From positions 52,713-116,712 of the forward strand of contig JAFSAR010000002.1 in the NCBI GenBank assembly GCA_017442225.1: a stretch of 64,000 nt of DNA. Reading direction: 5' to 3'. Below the pieces are notes generated by a model. That model saw only the letters and a list, made by a program, of their open reading frames with translations. It had not been told where the DNA came from and did no database searches. The number at the start of each line of letters is the position of its first letter. Positions within the stretch are counted from its first letter, which is position 1. Source of the DNA: Clostridia bacterium (lineage in GTDB: Bacteria > Bacillota > Clostridia > Oscillospirales > Acutalibacteraceae). The position numbers were made by a program, and so were the translations under genes. Positions 51,028 to 59,808 of this stretch are shown here, piece after piece.

Positions 51028-52509
51028 TCATTCCTTTGTAAAAGAAATTGTACTGTTTACCGCGCGTTTCCAACCGCTTAAATTATTGCTTCGTTCGTCA
51101 CTTTTCATATTGGGTGTAAAGGTGGTAGCGGTGGGATTTATATTGTCAGTATCTTTAATAATACCTGCCGTCATACCTGCAAGTAACGCAGCGCCAAGTG
51201 CTGTGGCCTCGGCATTGTCGGGGCAGATAACGTTTGTATTAGATATATCTGCTTGAAACTGCATTAAAAACTTATTTCTCGCAGCACCCCCATCTGCTTT
51301 GAGTGAGGCGACCGTAACACCTGCATCATTTTTCATAGCGGTAATTAGGTCGTTGGTCTGGTAGGCAATGGATTCAAGCGCGGCGCGTACTATGTGATTG
51401 CGACCGGCACCCCGCGTTAGTCCGCAAATGGTGCCTCTAGCATACATATCCCAATAAGGAGCGCCAAGGCCTGCAAAGGCGGGGACTATGTATACGCCTG
51501 CGCTGTCACGCACGGACAGTGCGCACTCTTCACTTTGAGCTGCCGTTTCAATTAGCTTCATTTCGTCACGCAGCCACTGAATTACCGCACCGCCTATAAA
51601 TACACTGCCTTCGAGTGCGTACTGAGTGGGTGCGTTTTGTGTTGTAGCAGCAATAGTGGTAAGCATACCGTTCTGGCTTTTTACCGCCGTTTCGCCCGTA
51701 TTCATAAGCAAGAAACAGCCCGTACCGTATGTGTTTTTAACATCACCAACATTTACACAGTGCTGACCAAACAATGCGGACTGTTGGTCGCCTGCAACAC
51801 CGCAAACCGAAAGCGGCACACCCATAATATCAATATCGCCAAAGACGCTACCGCTTTTTTGAACGGTGGGCAGCATGCTTTCGGGAATATCTAAAATCTC
51901 GAGTAGTTTTTTGTCCCAACACAAATTATGTATATCGTAAAGCATCGTACGCGATGCGTTTGTTTCGTCGGTTGCGTGAATTTTACCGCCCGACAGCTTC
52001 CACATAAGCCAGGTATCTACCGTGCCAAAAAGCAGCTCACCACGCTCGGCCTGCTCACGCGCACCCTCTACGTTATCTAAAATCCACTTAATTTTTGTGC
52101 CACTGAAATACGCGTCGATTTTAAGTCCTGTGGTATCAGCGATATACTGCTCTAAGCCCTGCGCTTTTAAGTTTTCACAAATGGGCGCTGTTCGGCGGCA
52201 TTGCCACACAATAGCGTTGTATATTGGCTCGCCTGTATATTTGTTCCACACAATCACAGTTTCGCGCTGATTGGTAATACCAACGCAAGAAATATCTTGA
52301 ACGTTTAGTCCCGATTTTATTATACACTCGGTTATGGCAGAATACTGTGCCGACAGTATCTCTATTGGGTCGTGTTCTACAAAAGATGGAGTAGGGTATA
52401 TTTGTGTAAACTCATTTTGAGATAGCGATACTATATTGCCATCATTATCAAATATAATCGCTCTGGCGCTCGTGGTGCCTTCGTCTAAAGTGAGAATGTA
52501 ATTTTTCAT
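51028..52509 (-). CDS. glpK: Glycerol kinase
   Basis: Phosphorylates glycerol to glycerol-3-phosphate. FGGY-family fold, 493 residues. [13 protein letters not shown] near 8 is the phosphate-binding motif, with [17 protein letters not shown] near 75-92 and [21 protein letters not shown] near 350. The start at 52509 follows AAAGGAGAAA, with a 9-codon extension rejected. It lies between alr and a lipase-like gene. No glpF or glpD is adjacent. Confidence 0.96.
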   Translation of the reverse strand: MKNYILTLDEGTTSARAIIFDNDGNIVSLSQNEFTQIYPTPSFVEHDPIEILSAQYSAITECIIKSGLNVQDISCVGITNQRETVIVWNKYTGEPIYNAIVWQCRRTAPICENLKAQGLEQYIADTTGLKIDAYFSGTKIKWILDNVEGAREQAERGELLFGTVDTWLMWKLSGGKIHATDETNASRTMLYDIHNLCWDKKLLEILDIPESMLPTVQKSGSVFGDIDIMGVPLSVCGVAGDQQSALFGQHCVNVGDVKNTYGTGCFLLMNTGETAVKSQNGMLTTIAATTQNAPTQYALEGSVFIGGAVIQWLRDEMKLIETAAQSEECALSVRDSAGVYIVPAFAGLGAPYWDMYARGTICGLTRGAGRNHIVRAALESIAYQTNDLITAMKNDAGVTVASLKADGGAARNKFLMQFQADISNTNVICPDNAEATALGAALLAGMTAGIIKDTDNINPTATTFTPNMKSDERSNNLSGWKRAVNSTISFTKE

Positions 52510-52551
52510 AATTTCTCCTTTAATAAAAAAGGGCAATAATACCCCTTGATA

Positions 52552-53682
52552 TTACTGTCCTTTTTTTACTCTTGTAACTCGGCTTGATACTGCACAAACC
52601 AATTCGTAATTTATGGTACCTACTATATCGGCTAATTCTTCTACGGGCAAGCCGTCGCCAAAAAGCACTACCTCGTCGCCACGTTTAACGTCAGGTATGT
52701 CAGATACGTCAACACAAAATTGATCCATACACACGCGTCCGATAATGTTTGCACGTTTTCCGTTTATAAGCACAGAAGCCTTGTTTGACAAAAGTCGGTA
52801 ATAACCGTCGGCATAGCCCGCGCTTATAGTTGCAATCGTCATATCTTTTTGTGCTTTAAAGGTTCTGCCATAGCTTACCGTATCGCCGCAGCGTATATTT
52901 TTCACCTGTGAAACTACCGATTTAAAACTCATTACAGGTTTAAAATCTTGCGGTAGTTTGAGGTCAGAAGAGGGGGTAAGACCGTAAAGAATAATACCCG
53001 CGCGGCACATATTAAGGTGTTTGTCGCCGTCTTGACAAAGCGCCGCGGAATTCGCGCAATGTTTGTATTCGGGGTCGAGTCCGTTTGATTTTAAAACGTC
53101 GATTGCCTTTATAAAACGGTTGTACTGACAGTCGGTAAAGCCGTCTTCTTGCATTTCGTTGCGGTCAGATACGGCAAAGTGGGTGAACACGCCTTCGAGC
53201 TTGAATCCGTCAAGACGCACCGCCGATATTGCATCATTTATTCCGTTTAAATCGTCATTACGGCAGTCAAAGCCTATGCGCGACATACCTGTGTCAAGCT
53301 TTAAATGAATATTTATTTGAAGCTTTTTTTCAACCGCGATTTGCGATAATTCGCGCGCATAATCAAGTGAATAAATGCACTGAGAAACATTGTAAACGGC
53401 GAGTTCGCGCGCATATTCAGACGGTGTGTAGCCAAGGATAAGTATCGGTTTTGTTATACCAATATCGCGAAGCTCAATAGCTTCTTCTAAATTCGACACG
53501 GCAAAAAAGTCCGCGCCCGCTTTTTGCAGTAACGGCGCGACAATATTTACACCGTGACCGTAGGCGTTTGCTTTTACAACCGCGCAAACCCTTGTGTTTG
53601 CAGTTTGCTTTATGATATTGAAATTATGTAAAAGGGCGTCGGAGTCAATCTCTGCCCAGGTTCTGCGTAAAAAATCTGACAC
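52552..53682 (-). CDS. alr: Alanine racemase
   Basis: PLP enzyme making D-alanine for peptidoglycan. The PLP lysine is in VCAVVKANAYGHG near 36-46, and the catalytic Tyr is in DTVSYGRTF near 260, with MCRAGIILYG near 220. The length of 376 is standard. GTG at 53682 is preferred because GAGGTGA lies six bases before it; GTG at 53691 overlaps that site but would couple through GTGA with the previous gene, so it is an alternative. It is followed by glpK. Confidence 0.94.
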   Translation of the reverse strand: MSDFLRRTWAEIDSDALLHNFNIIKQTANTRVCAVVKANAYGHGVNIVAPLLQKAGADFFAVSNLEEAIELRDIGITKPILILGYTPSEYARELAVYNVSQCIYSLDYARELSQIAVEKKLQINIHLKLDTGMSRIGFDCRNDDLNGINDAISAVRLDGFKLEGVFTHFAVSDRNEMQEDGFTDCQYNRFIKAIDVLKSNGLDPEYKHCANSAALCQDGDKHLNMCRAGIILYGLTPSSDLKLPQDFKPVMSFKSVVSQVKNIRCGDTVSYGRTFKAQKDMTIATISAGYADGYYRLLSNKASVLINGKRANIIGRVCMDQFCVDVSDIPDVKRGDEVVLFGDGLPVEELADIVGTINYELVCAVSSRVTRVKKGQ

Positions 53683-53687
53683 GGTGT

Positions 53688-54080
53688 TCACCTCATTTTG
53701 CTTTGTATTTTATCGGCTAAGGGTATAAACAAAAAACTTAAAATAAGCCAGAAAAAAGAGTACAGTGCGCAAACCTGTCCGCCGATATTAAGCGGCATTT
53801 TGCTGTAGTCCCAAACCTTGCGTTTTAAAATCACGTTAAAAATCAAGCCAAAAACGTATTCAACGGTTGTAATAAAGCCGCAGCCTATAATCGCTTTTTT
53901 AAAAAGACTTGCTTTTTTGAAAAAACAGGAAATTTTTGATAATCCTAAAAAAGATATGCCACCCGCTAAGGCCATTGACCAATGTGTGCGTCCGCGCCAC
54001 AGAATTTCAAGCAACCCGTAGCCTACAGCGCCTATGCCAAAAACCGTTAAATCGCACTTTGCTTTTTTCAAGACAATCAC
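53688..54080 (-). CDS. CmpB-like small membrane protein (ABC_trans_CmpB type)
   Basis: 130-residue membrane protein with four predicted spans, resembling the putative ABC transporter permease family PF06541. YGLLEILWRGRTHWSMALAGGISF and EYVFGLIFNVILKRKVWDYS are typical conserved parts. The start is unclear: GTG at 54080 or TTG at 54071; GGGTGA before TTG is the best ribosome site and lies in a hairpin arm. Its stop abuts alr. Function unknown. Confidence 0.8.
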   Translation of the reverse strand: MIVLKKAKCDLTVFGIGAVGYGLLEILWRGRTHWSMALAGGISFLGLSKISCFFKKASLFKKAIIGCGFITTVEYVFGLIFNVILKRKVWDYSKMPLNIGGQVCALYSFFWLILSFLFIPLADKIQSKMR

Positions 54081-54101
54081 CCAAAATATTTTTGGGTGAT
54101 T
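54075..54101 (-). repeat. Hairpin at start of CmpB-like gene that masks its ribosome site
   Basis: AATCACCCAAAA pairs with TTTTGGGTGATT. On the minus strand no T-run follows, so it is not a good terminator. The GGGTGA arm is also the candidate ribosome site for the TTG start at 54071. Confidence 0.6.
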
Positions 54102-54109
54102 AAATTATA

Positions 54110-55210
54110 TTATACATTAAATCTGAAAAGAACTATATCTCCGTCATTCATAATGTATTCCTTGCCCTCACTTCTGACAAGGCCTTTTTCTTTTGCGGTA
54201 ACCATATTGCCGCCGCAAGCCATAAAGTCATCATACGAGATAACCTCGGCGCGAATGAAACCGCGCTCAAAATCGGTGTGGATTTTACCCGCTGCCTGAG
54301 GCGCTTTGGTGCCGCGTGTAATAGTCCACGCTCTAACCTCGGGCTTGCCTGCTGTCAGGTAGGAAATAAGTCCCAAAAGACTGTAGCATTTTTGTATCAT
54401 ACGGTCAAGACCCGAGCGTTCGAGACCTAAATCCTCTAAGAACATTGCCTTTTCTTCGTCATCAAGACCTGCAAGTTCGGCTTCGAGCGCTGCGCAAATA
54501 GGCAGTATCTCGGCATTTTCTTTTTCTGCCGCCTCTTTTACCGCGTTATATCCAACGTTCTGCTCAATGCCGTTTTTAAAATCATCCTCACTCATATTGC
54601 AAGCGTAGATTACAGGCTTTGCAGAAAGCAATGAGGTGGTGGCAAGAACCTCGGCGTCGGTGTCGGACGTAATCTCTACCGAGCGCGCGGGCAAGCCGTG
54701 CTCAAGATGCGCGATAAGGCGCTTTAAAAAGTCAACCTCTGCCTGCATAGACTTGTCGCCCTTTAGCGCTTTTGTAGCCTTTTCAAGACGGCGCTGAGCA
54801 ATTTCTATGTCAGAGAGTATAAGCTCTAAATTTATGGTTTCAATATCGCGAAGCGGGTCAACCGAGCCCTCTACGTGAATGATATCGGTGCTTTCAAAAC
54901 AGCGCACTACGTGCACCACCGCGTCAACCTCACGGATATTGCTTAAAAACTTGTTGCCAAGACCCTCACCCTTTGACGCGCCCTTTACAAGACCTGCAAT
55001 ATCAACAAATTCGATAACCGCAGGGGTGAATTTGTCCGGGGTATAGATTTCAGCAAGCTTTTCAAGTCGCTCGTCGGGTACGCTTACCATACCAACGTTT
55101 GGCTCTATTGTGCAAAACGGGTAGTTTGCCGATTGCGCGCCCGCGTTTGTTATTGCATTAAAAAGGGTTGATTTGCCAACGTTTGGCAACCCCACCATAC
55201 CAAGCTTCAT
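54110..55210 (-). CDS. ychF: Ribosome-binding ATPase YchF
   Basis: Obg-family P-loop NTPase that prefers ATP and binds ribosomes. G1 is [11 protein letters not shown] near 7-17, G3 is [19 protein letters not shown] near 69-87, and G4 is NMSED near 200 (in place of NKxD, typical of YchF). A C-terminal TGS domain (about 280-366) ends with [12 protein letters not shown]. The 366-residue length is standard. Ribosome site AAGGAGAT. Confidence 0.97.
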   Translation of the reverse strand: MKLGMVGLPNVGKSTLFNAITNAGAQSANYPFCTIEPNVGMVSVPDERLEKLAEIYTPDKFTPAVIEFVDIAGLVKGASKGEGLGNKFLSNIREVDAVVHVVRCFESTDIIHVEGSVDPLRDIETINLELILSDIEIAQRRLEKATKALKGDKSMQAEVDFLKRLIAHLEHGLPARSVEITSDTDAEVLATTSLLSAKPVIYACNMSEDDFKNGIEQNVGYNAVKEAAEKENAEILPICAALEAELAGLDDEEKAMFLEDLGLERSGLDRMIQKCYSLLGLISYLTAGKPEVRAWTITRGTKAPQAAGKIHTDFERGFIRAEVISYDDFMACGGNMVTAKEKGLVRSEGKEYIMNDGDIVLFRFNV

Positions 55211-55250
55211 ATATTTTAAATCTCCTTAAATTTCCTTATTGTTGTTTTAT

Positions 55251-55279
55251 ATTATACCGCAAAGTATTTTGTTTTTCAA
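55251..55279 (-). promoter_or_regulatory. ychF promoter
   Basis: On the minus strand: TTGAAA, 17-base spacer, TATAAT. The spacer ends ATACTTTGCGG, so TTTGCGGTAT runs into the -10 box exactly as in alaS. Confidence 0.7.
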
Positions 55280-55321
55280 TAATGAATATTAAATGTAAAA
55301 ATAATTTTAATAAGCAAAAAA

Positions 55322-55344
55322 TGTAGGGGCATATGCCCCCACAA
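55322..55344. repeat. Short TGTAGGGGCATATGCCCCCACA hairpin
   Basis: TGTAGGGGCAT pairs with ATGCCCCCACA. Related in its outer stem to the element at 43897. It lies in the gap between ychF and the XRE regulator and can serve as transcript end. Confidence 0.65.
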
Positions 55345-55357
55345 CTATAATTAAGTT

Positions 55358-55936
55358 TTATTGCTTTTTAATTAAAAACCAGAGTATCGTCATTATCTGC
55401 AAAACGGCAGCTACTATAAATATGAGATAAATTTTAGGTATCGACACCGTTAGCATAACGCAAAGCGCTGCCGACCATATAAGAGTTGAAATTGATGCGA
55501 GCAGGTGTATCTTTTTCCACCAGATACAAGAAAAAACAATACCCACAATGGCGCTGATTGGGATAGCGTATATGTAAAACAGCCACCAGACCTTGATAGT
55601 GGGGAATATAATCTCACAAAGGAAGAAAAGAATTGTCGCAACCAGCCATGCAATACCCATTGAAAGCAGAGTGATAATAATTTTGTTGCGGGTGGTCATA
55701 AGTCTGCGACGCGGCTTTTCGGCAATAAGGTCGTTTACCGTAAGACCAAAAATTTCGGCAAGCTGCGCTGTGACCGCAAGGTCGGGAAGACCGTCGCCGC
55801 GCTCCCACTTAGAGATTGATTTGTCAGAATAGTTAAGCTTTTCAGCAAGCTCGCTTTGCGTAAGACCCAACGCCTTGCGATAGTGGGCTAAATTTCTTGC
55901 AAAATATTCACGTAGCTTTTCCTCACTTGCAGGCAC
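55358..55936 (-). CDS. XRE-family regulator with C-terminal membrane region
   Basis: Helix-turn-helix protein fused to membrane spans, 192 residues. The HTH (about 18-65) is ARNLAHYRKALGLTQSELAEKLNYSDKSISKWERGDGLPDL, a typical XRE repressor. From residue 85 on there are about four predicted spans, so it may sense the membrane. GTG at 55936 is chosen from AAGGGAG at a proper distance; GTG at 55945 overlaps that site. Nothing near suggests its target; it may regulate itself. Confidence 0.85.
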   Translation of the reverse strand: MPASEEKLREYFARNLAHYRKALGLTQSELAEKLNYSDKSISKWERGDGLPDLAVTAQLAEIFGLTVNDLIAEKPRRRLMTTRNKIIITLLSMGIAWLVATILFFLCEIIFPTIKVWWLFYIYAIPISAIVGIVFSCIWWKKIHLLASISTLIWSAALCVMLTVSIPKIYLIFIVAAVLQIMTILWFLIKKQ

Positions 55937-55962
55937 TGCATTCACTCCCTTTCATAGAATAA

Positions 55963-55991
55963 ATTATATAATAAATTTATTGTTTATTCAA
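55963..55991 (-). promoter_or_regulatory. XRE regulator promoter
   Basis: On the minus strand: TTGAAT, 17-base spacer, TATAAT, just before the ribosome site. The remaining gap to about 56189 is AT-rich with no gene seen. Confidence 0.65.
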
Positions 55992-56189
55992 TAATAAATT
56001 GTAAATTTATTTATAAAAAAAATAAGAACAAACTTAAAGTTATTTTATTTTCAAACCAATAAGTTTGAAACCTTACATATAATTAATATTTCATCTGCGA
56101 AGCAGACACCGAAACTTTTATCTGGAAAAGTCGTTTGTTTTTTTAGAGAATAGATAAGAGAGAAAAAATAATAGATAAAAGTACAAAAA

Positions 56190-56219
56190 GAAAAAGCCGC
56201 CTTACAGCGACTTTTTCTT
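56190..56219 (-). terminator. Terminator of tRNA-Leu gene
   Basis: On the minus strand GAAAAAGTCGC pairs with GCGGCTTTTTC, followed by a T-run, right after the tRNA. Confidence 0.85.
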
Positions 56220-56224
56220 TTTGG

Positions 56225-56305
56225 TGCGAGTGATGGGACTTGAACCCATACGTCGTGGACACACGCCCCTCAAACGTGCCTGTCTGCCTATTCCAGCACA
56301 CTCGC
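56225..56305 (-). tRNA. tRNA-Leu (GAG)
   Basis: Type II tRNA of 81 bases read on the minus strand. Acceptor stem GCGAGTG / CACTCGC with discriminator A; the anticodon loop is TTGAGGG with GAG, reading CUC/CUU codons. A short variable arm (GTC-CAC-GAC) is present, then T-stem ATGGG / CCCAT with TTCAAGT. CCA is not encoded. Confidence 0.95.
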
Positions 56306-56324
56306 AAATCTTGGGCGCCCGATT

Positions 56325-56353
56325 ATTATAGCACTAAGAACTCAACTTGTCAA
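56325..56353 (-). promoter_or_regulatory. tRNA-Leu promoter
   Basis: On the minus strand: TTGACA, 17-base spacer, TATAAT, about 20 bases before the tRNA. Consensus quality is high, as expected for a stable RNA. Confidence 0.85.
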
Positions 56354-56361
56354 CAAAAAAT

Positions 56362-57030
56362 TTATTCTTTTTTTATTTTTTTATTTTTACCTCTTAAATC
56401 TAAAAACGCAAACGGAAAAATTGCCGCCGACAGCAAGACGCCGACAAATATATCTATAACCGAATGTTGCTTTAAAAATACGGTTGCAATGCAGATTAAA
56501 GTTGTGACTATGACCGATACCGTACGCCAAGCGGCAGAGCCGAAATGCTTCGAGTTCCAGAGCGCGAAAAGCATACCAATTGAAAATATTACGTGAATTG
56601 ACGGGCAGACGTTTGTGTTGGTGTCTACCTCGTAAAGATTTTTCATTATGTCCACAAAAATATTGTCGCGCGCAAATTCAGTGGGACGCAGATTTTGCAT
56701 ATTGGGAAACAAAATATAAATTGCAAAAGTTATAATACTTGTCACGCTTAAAAATACGTAAAACTTTTTAAAATACGTCACGTCAAAAAGCAGGGTATAA
56801 ACCGATACGAATGCGAGTAGGGCGTACCATAACACATAGGGGATTACAAAAAACTCGCAAAAGGGGATAAGGTCATCAAGTCCGCAATATACTGTGTGTA
56901 TAGGTGTAATGTATTTTTCGGTAAGCACAAAAAGTGTTAAATAAACAGGCCAGAACAAAAGCAAAAACAAATGTCTGTATTTCTCGCTTGTGATATTCTT
57001 GAAATTAAAATCGCTGTAATAGTCAAACAA
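56362..57030 (-). CDS. PAP2-like membrane protein
   Basis: Polytopic membrane protein (222 residues, six spans) with PAP2-type motifs: CPSIHVIFSIGMLFAL near 147, where the family has PSxH, and FLKQHSVIDIFVGVLL near 190 with the phosphatase His-Asp. The RPTEFARDN segment near 120 may be motif 1. It likely acts on a lipid phosphate. TTG at 57030 (AAGGGGTG upstream) is preferred, with GTG at 57039 as alternative. It is single-gene between the tRNA and a divergent small gene. Confidence 0.78.
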   Translation of the reverse strand: MFDYYSDFNFKNITSEKYRHLFLLLFWPVYLTLFVLTEKYITPIHTVYCGLDDLIPFCEFFVIPYVLWYALLAFVSVYTLLFDVTYFKKFYVFLSVTSIITFAIYILFPNMQNLRPTEFARDNIFVDIMKNLYEVDTNTNVCPSIHVIFSIGMLFALWNSKHFGSAAWRTVSVIVTTLICIATVFLKQHSVIDIFVGVLLSAAIFPFAFLDLRGKNKKIKKE

Positions 57031-57185
57031 CGCTTTCACCCCTTAAATCTGTTTAACAAAAGTTTAACACTTTTGTTCGTCAAAAACAATAGAAAATTGA
57101 TGAATAAAATATTAGGAAAAAATTAACATTTAATTGTACGTATTTCGGTACAGCGAAAAAATTAAAATAAATTTGTAAAAAGTGC

Positions 57186-57214
57186 TTGACAAATGTCGAA
57201 AGCTTGATTATAAT
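57186..57214 (+). promoter_or_regulatory. Promoter of the SOS-box gene
   Basis: Perfect TTGACA, 17-base spacer, TATAAT. The start point would be near 57221, about 8 bases before the LexA box. Confidence 0.85.
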
Positions 57215-57228
57215 AAAAACACAGAAAA

Positions 57229-57242
57229 CGAACAAATGTTCG
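57229..57242. promoter_or_regulatory. LexA (SOS) operator, CGAACAAATGTTCG
   Basis: CGAAC-AAAT-GTTCG is a full match to the Gram-positive LexA/DinR box (CGAAC-N4-GTTCG). It lies between the promoter and the ribosome site (GGCGGAGG) of the next gene, a good place for repression. A weaker ACAAATGT-containing palindrome at 57189 overlaps the -35 box. Confidence 0.8.
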
Positions 57243-57256
57243 GCGGAGGAAAAACT

Positions 57257-57451
57257 ATGAATTTACAGGGGACTTTACTTACAATATTCGAGATAGCGCT
57301 CGTGGCTTTTGTTATATGGGCGGTTTTTCACGAGGATAAATTTATTGCTTTTGAAGAGCGCATTGCGGCAAATATACGTCGCCGTCGTTTTAAGGTTATC
57401 CGCGGCAATAATGTATCCAAGAGCTATTATCCCGAAAAGCATCACGCATAA
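57257..57451 (+). CDS. Small SOS-box membrane protein, 64 residues
   Basis: Not recognised by name. One membrane segment (about residues 6-24) follows a very short N-terminus. The rest is a cytoplasmic tail: HEDKFIAFEERIAANIRRRR then FKVIRGNNVSKSYYPEKHH, very basic. ATG at 57257 follows GGAGGAAA; an in-frame ATG at 57182 lies in the promoter and is rejected. A consensus LexA box directly in front suggests DNA-damage induction. Size, topology and control recall SOS-induced division inhibitors such as SidA or YneA, but without sequence likeness; function is inference. Confidence 0.75.
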   Translation: MNLQGTLLTIFEIALVAFVIWAVFHEDKFIAFEERIAANIRRRRFKVIRGNNVSKSYYPEKHHA

Positions 57452-57508
57452 ACACAGCGTGTAAAATTAATATATACGTTGTCATTTTAAATACTCTTTC
57501 TTTATACA

Positions 57509-57540
57509 AAAAAAGGCAGAATATATTCTGTCTTTTTTTG
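57509..57540 (+). terminator. Terminator after SOS-box gene
   Basis: AAAAAAGGCAGAAT pairs with ATTCTGTCTTTTTT (one G-T pair), with a T-run. Confidence 0.85.
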
Positions 57541-57606
57541 TTGCAATACATACTTCTTTGTGCTAAAATCTTTACTTGGTAAATTATTGAATATTTGAGG
57601 GAACTT

Positions 57607-58989
57607 ATGTTAAATAAATTAGTGGGGAATAGAGCCTTTTATAAGCGTGTGATTTCGCTTACAATACCCATTATGATACAGCAGGGAATAACCAACTTTG
57701 TAAATATGCTCGACAACATTATGGTTGGTCGTGTAGGACAAGCCGAGTCAACCGGCGTTGCTGTATCTAATCAACTTATGTTTGTTTTTAATCTGTGCAT
57801 ATTTGGCGCCATTTCGGGCGCGGGAATTTTTGGTGCACAGTATTTCGGCAAAAAAGATTTAGAGGGCGTAAAGCAGACCTTTAGATTTAAAATAATATTC
57901 TGCACATTGCTTGCTGTGTTGGGTATTGCACTTTTATACTTTAAAAGCGATGACCTTATAATGCTTTATCTAAATGCTGACGACAATCCCGCCCTTGCGG
58001 CAAAGGCATTCTCGTTTGCACAAAGCTATCTATATATAATGCTTATCGGTCTTATACCATATACCATTGCGCAATGCTATGGCACAACATTACGTGAAAC
58101 AGGTGAAAGTAAGGTTCCTATGATTGCCGGTGTTATGGCGGTCATGGTAAATCTATCGCTTAACTACGTGCTAATATATGGTAAACTTGGTGCGCCTTGC
58201 CTTGGTGTAAACGGTGCGGCAATGGCAACTGTAATATCTCGCTTTGTAGAGCTTGGCATTTTGGTGGTATATACACTTATAAAACGTAAAAAATGCATAT
58301 TTATAATTGGCGCTTGGAAAAGTGCGTATATTTCGCTAAACTTGATAAAACAAATATTTAAAAAGGGTATGCCCCTTATGGTAAACGAGGCGCTTTGGGC
58401 ATCGGGTATGGCAACGGTAAACGGACTATATGCGCAACGCGGTCTTGATGTTGTTGCGGCAAGCAATATTTCGCAAACCTTCTTTAACGTCTTTTCGGTG
58501 GCATTTTTCTCGGTAGGTATTGCGGTAGGTATATTGCTTGGTCACGACCTGGGCGCAGGCAAGGGTAAGGAAGAGGTGCTTGACACCACCTTCAAGCTTG
58601 TAGCGTTTTCGGTATTTATTGGTATAATTGTGGCAATACTTTACGCTATTGCGGCAATCTTTATACCAAGCATTTACAATATAAGCGATAATGCAAAAAG
58701 CATTGCTACTTCCCTTATGCAACTTACGGCGCTTGCAATTCCTATTGAGGCATTTGCGCACTCATCGTATTTTGCATTGCGATCGGGCGGCAAGGTGATA
58801 ATAACCCTTATTTTTGACTGTGTGTTTACCTGGGTGGTAAGCGTTGTTGCGGCATTCTGCCTTGTAAACTATACTTCGCTCGGTATTTTAACAATATATT
58901 TTATAGTACAGATGTTAAACATAATAAAATGTATTTTAGGTTATGCTTTCATAAAGCAAGGCGCTTGGATAAAAACAATAGTGCCGTAA
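57607..58989 (+). CDS. MATE-family efflux transporter
   Basis: Twelve-span multidrug and toxin extrusion transporter, 460 residues, of the NorM/DinF-like clade; it moves cations, drugs or lipids using an ion gradient. It begins KRVISLTIPIMIQQGITNFVNMLDNIMVGRVG, a typical first-helix motif. GAGGG lies five bases before ATG at 57607, so a 4-codon extension is rejected. It follows the SOS-box gene terminator and has no operon partner. Confidence 0.93.
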   Translation: MLNKLVGNRAFYKRVISLTIPIMIQQGITNFVNMLDNIMVGRVGQAESTGVAVSNQLMFVFNLCIFGAISGAGIFGAQYFGKKDLEGVKQTFRFKIIFCTLLAVLGIALLYFKSDDLIMLYLNADDNPALAAKAFSFAQSYLYIMLIGLIPYTIAQCYGTTLRETGESKVPMIAGVMAVMVNLSLNYVLIYGKLGAPCLGVNGAAMATVISRFVELGILVVYTLIKRKKCIFIIGAWKSAYISLNLIKQIFKKGMPLMVNEALWASGMATVNGLYAQRGLDVVAASNISQTFFNVFSVAFFSVGIAVGILLGHDLGAGKGKEEVLDTTFKLVAFSVFIGIIVAILYAIAAIFIPSIYNISDNAKSIATSLMQLTALAIPIEAFAHSSYFALRSGGKVIITLIFDCVFTWVVSVVAAFCLVNYTSLGILTIYFIVQMLNIIKCILGYAFIKQGAWIKTIVP

Positions 58990-59033
58990 GGTTTGCAGAG
59001 TGAAAAATTGTTAAATTTTTAGCATTTTCGGTA

Positions 59034-59062
59034 TTGTTTTTTGTCGAAAAAAATGCTATACT
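59034..59062 (+). promoter_or_regulatory. Promoter of IscU-like/GGGtGRT operon
   Basis: TTGTTT, 17-base spacer, TATACT; 35 bases before the start codon, with AAAGGAG ribosome site. Confidence 0.6.
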
Positions 59063-59097
59063 ATCTTTGTATGAAATTTTGAAAGGAGTTACATATA

Positions 59098-59790
59098 ATG
59101 AACTACTCACATGAAGTACAAAATATGTGCCCACTCGCTAAAGGCGCATATCACGGTCCTGCTCCTATTCCCGAAGAGGGCAAATGGGTTCAGGTAAAGG
59201 AAGTAAAAGATATCTCGGGCCTTACCCACGGTATCGGTTGGTGCGCACCTCAACAGGGCGCCTGCAAATTAAGCCTTAATGTTAAAGAGGGCGTTATCGA
59301 GGAAGCATTGGTTGAAACAATCGGTTGCTCTGGTATGACACACTCGGCTGCTATGGCATCTGAAATCTTGGTTGGCAAGACATTGCTTGAAGCGCTCAAC
59401 ACAGACCTCGTTTGTGACGCTATTAACACCGCTATGCGCGAGCTTTTCTTACAGATTGTTTACGGTCGTACACAGACCGCTTTCTCGGAAGACGGTTTGC
59501 CAATCGGCGCTGGTCTTGAAGACCTTGGTAAAGGCCTCCGTTCACAGACAGGTACCACCTACGCCACAAAGGTTAAGGGTCCACGTTACCTCGAGCTTGC
59601 TGAGGGTTATATCACAAAGTGCGCTGTAGACGAAAATGACACCATTATCGGCTACAAGTTCGTTCACCTTGGCAAAATGATGGAAATGATTAAAAAGGGT
59701 ATGGACGCTAATGAGGCTTTGGAAAAAGCAAGCGGCCAGTACGGACGTGTTGATGACGCTGTGAAGCTCATCGACCCCCGTGAAGAATAA
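59098..59790 (+). CDS. IscU/NifU-like conserved protein paired with GGGtGRT protein
   Basis: Conserved clostridial protein, 230 residues. The segment TIGCSGMTHSAAMASEILVGKTLLEAL near 75-101 closely follows the IscU/NifU core GCGSAIASSS-x-x-TE-x-x-KGKTLDEAL, with Cys77. Other Cys are 11, 49 and 56 (MCPLAKG and GWCAPQQGACK). It therefore looks like a scaffold-fold protein with altered ligands. Codon use is strongly biased to preferred codons, implying high expression. It shares an operon with the GGGtGRT gene 18 bases downstream. Function is not known. Confidence 0.85.
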   Translation: MNYSHEVQNMCPLAKGAYHGPAPIPEEGKWVQVKEVKDISGLTHGIGWCAPQQGACKLSLNVKEGVIEEALVETIGCSGMTHSAAMASEILVGKTLLEALNTDLVCDAINTAMRELFLQIVYGRTQTAFSEDGLPIGAGLEDLGKGLRSQTGTTYATKVKGPRYLELAEGYITKCAVDENDTIIGYKFVHLGKMMEMIKKGMDANEALEKASGQYGRVDDAVKLIDPREE

Positions 59791-59808
59791 TTAGGGAGGT
59801 AACAGACT

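Noticed and set aside
56085..56120. TCTGC-GAA-GCAGA hairpin as part of a second tRNA
   Set aside because: No acceptor or T-arm around it.
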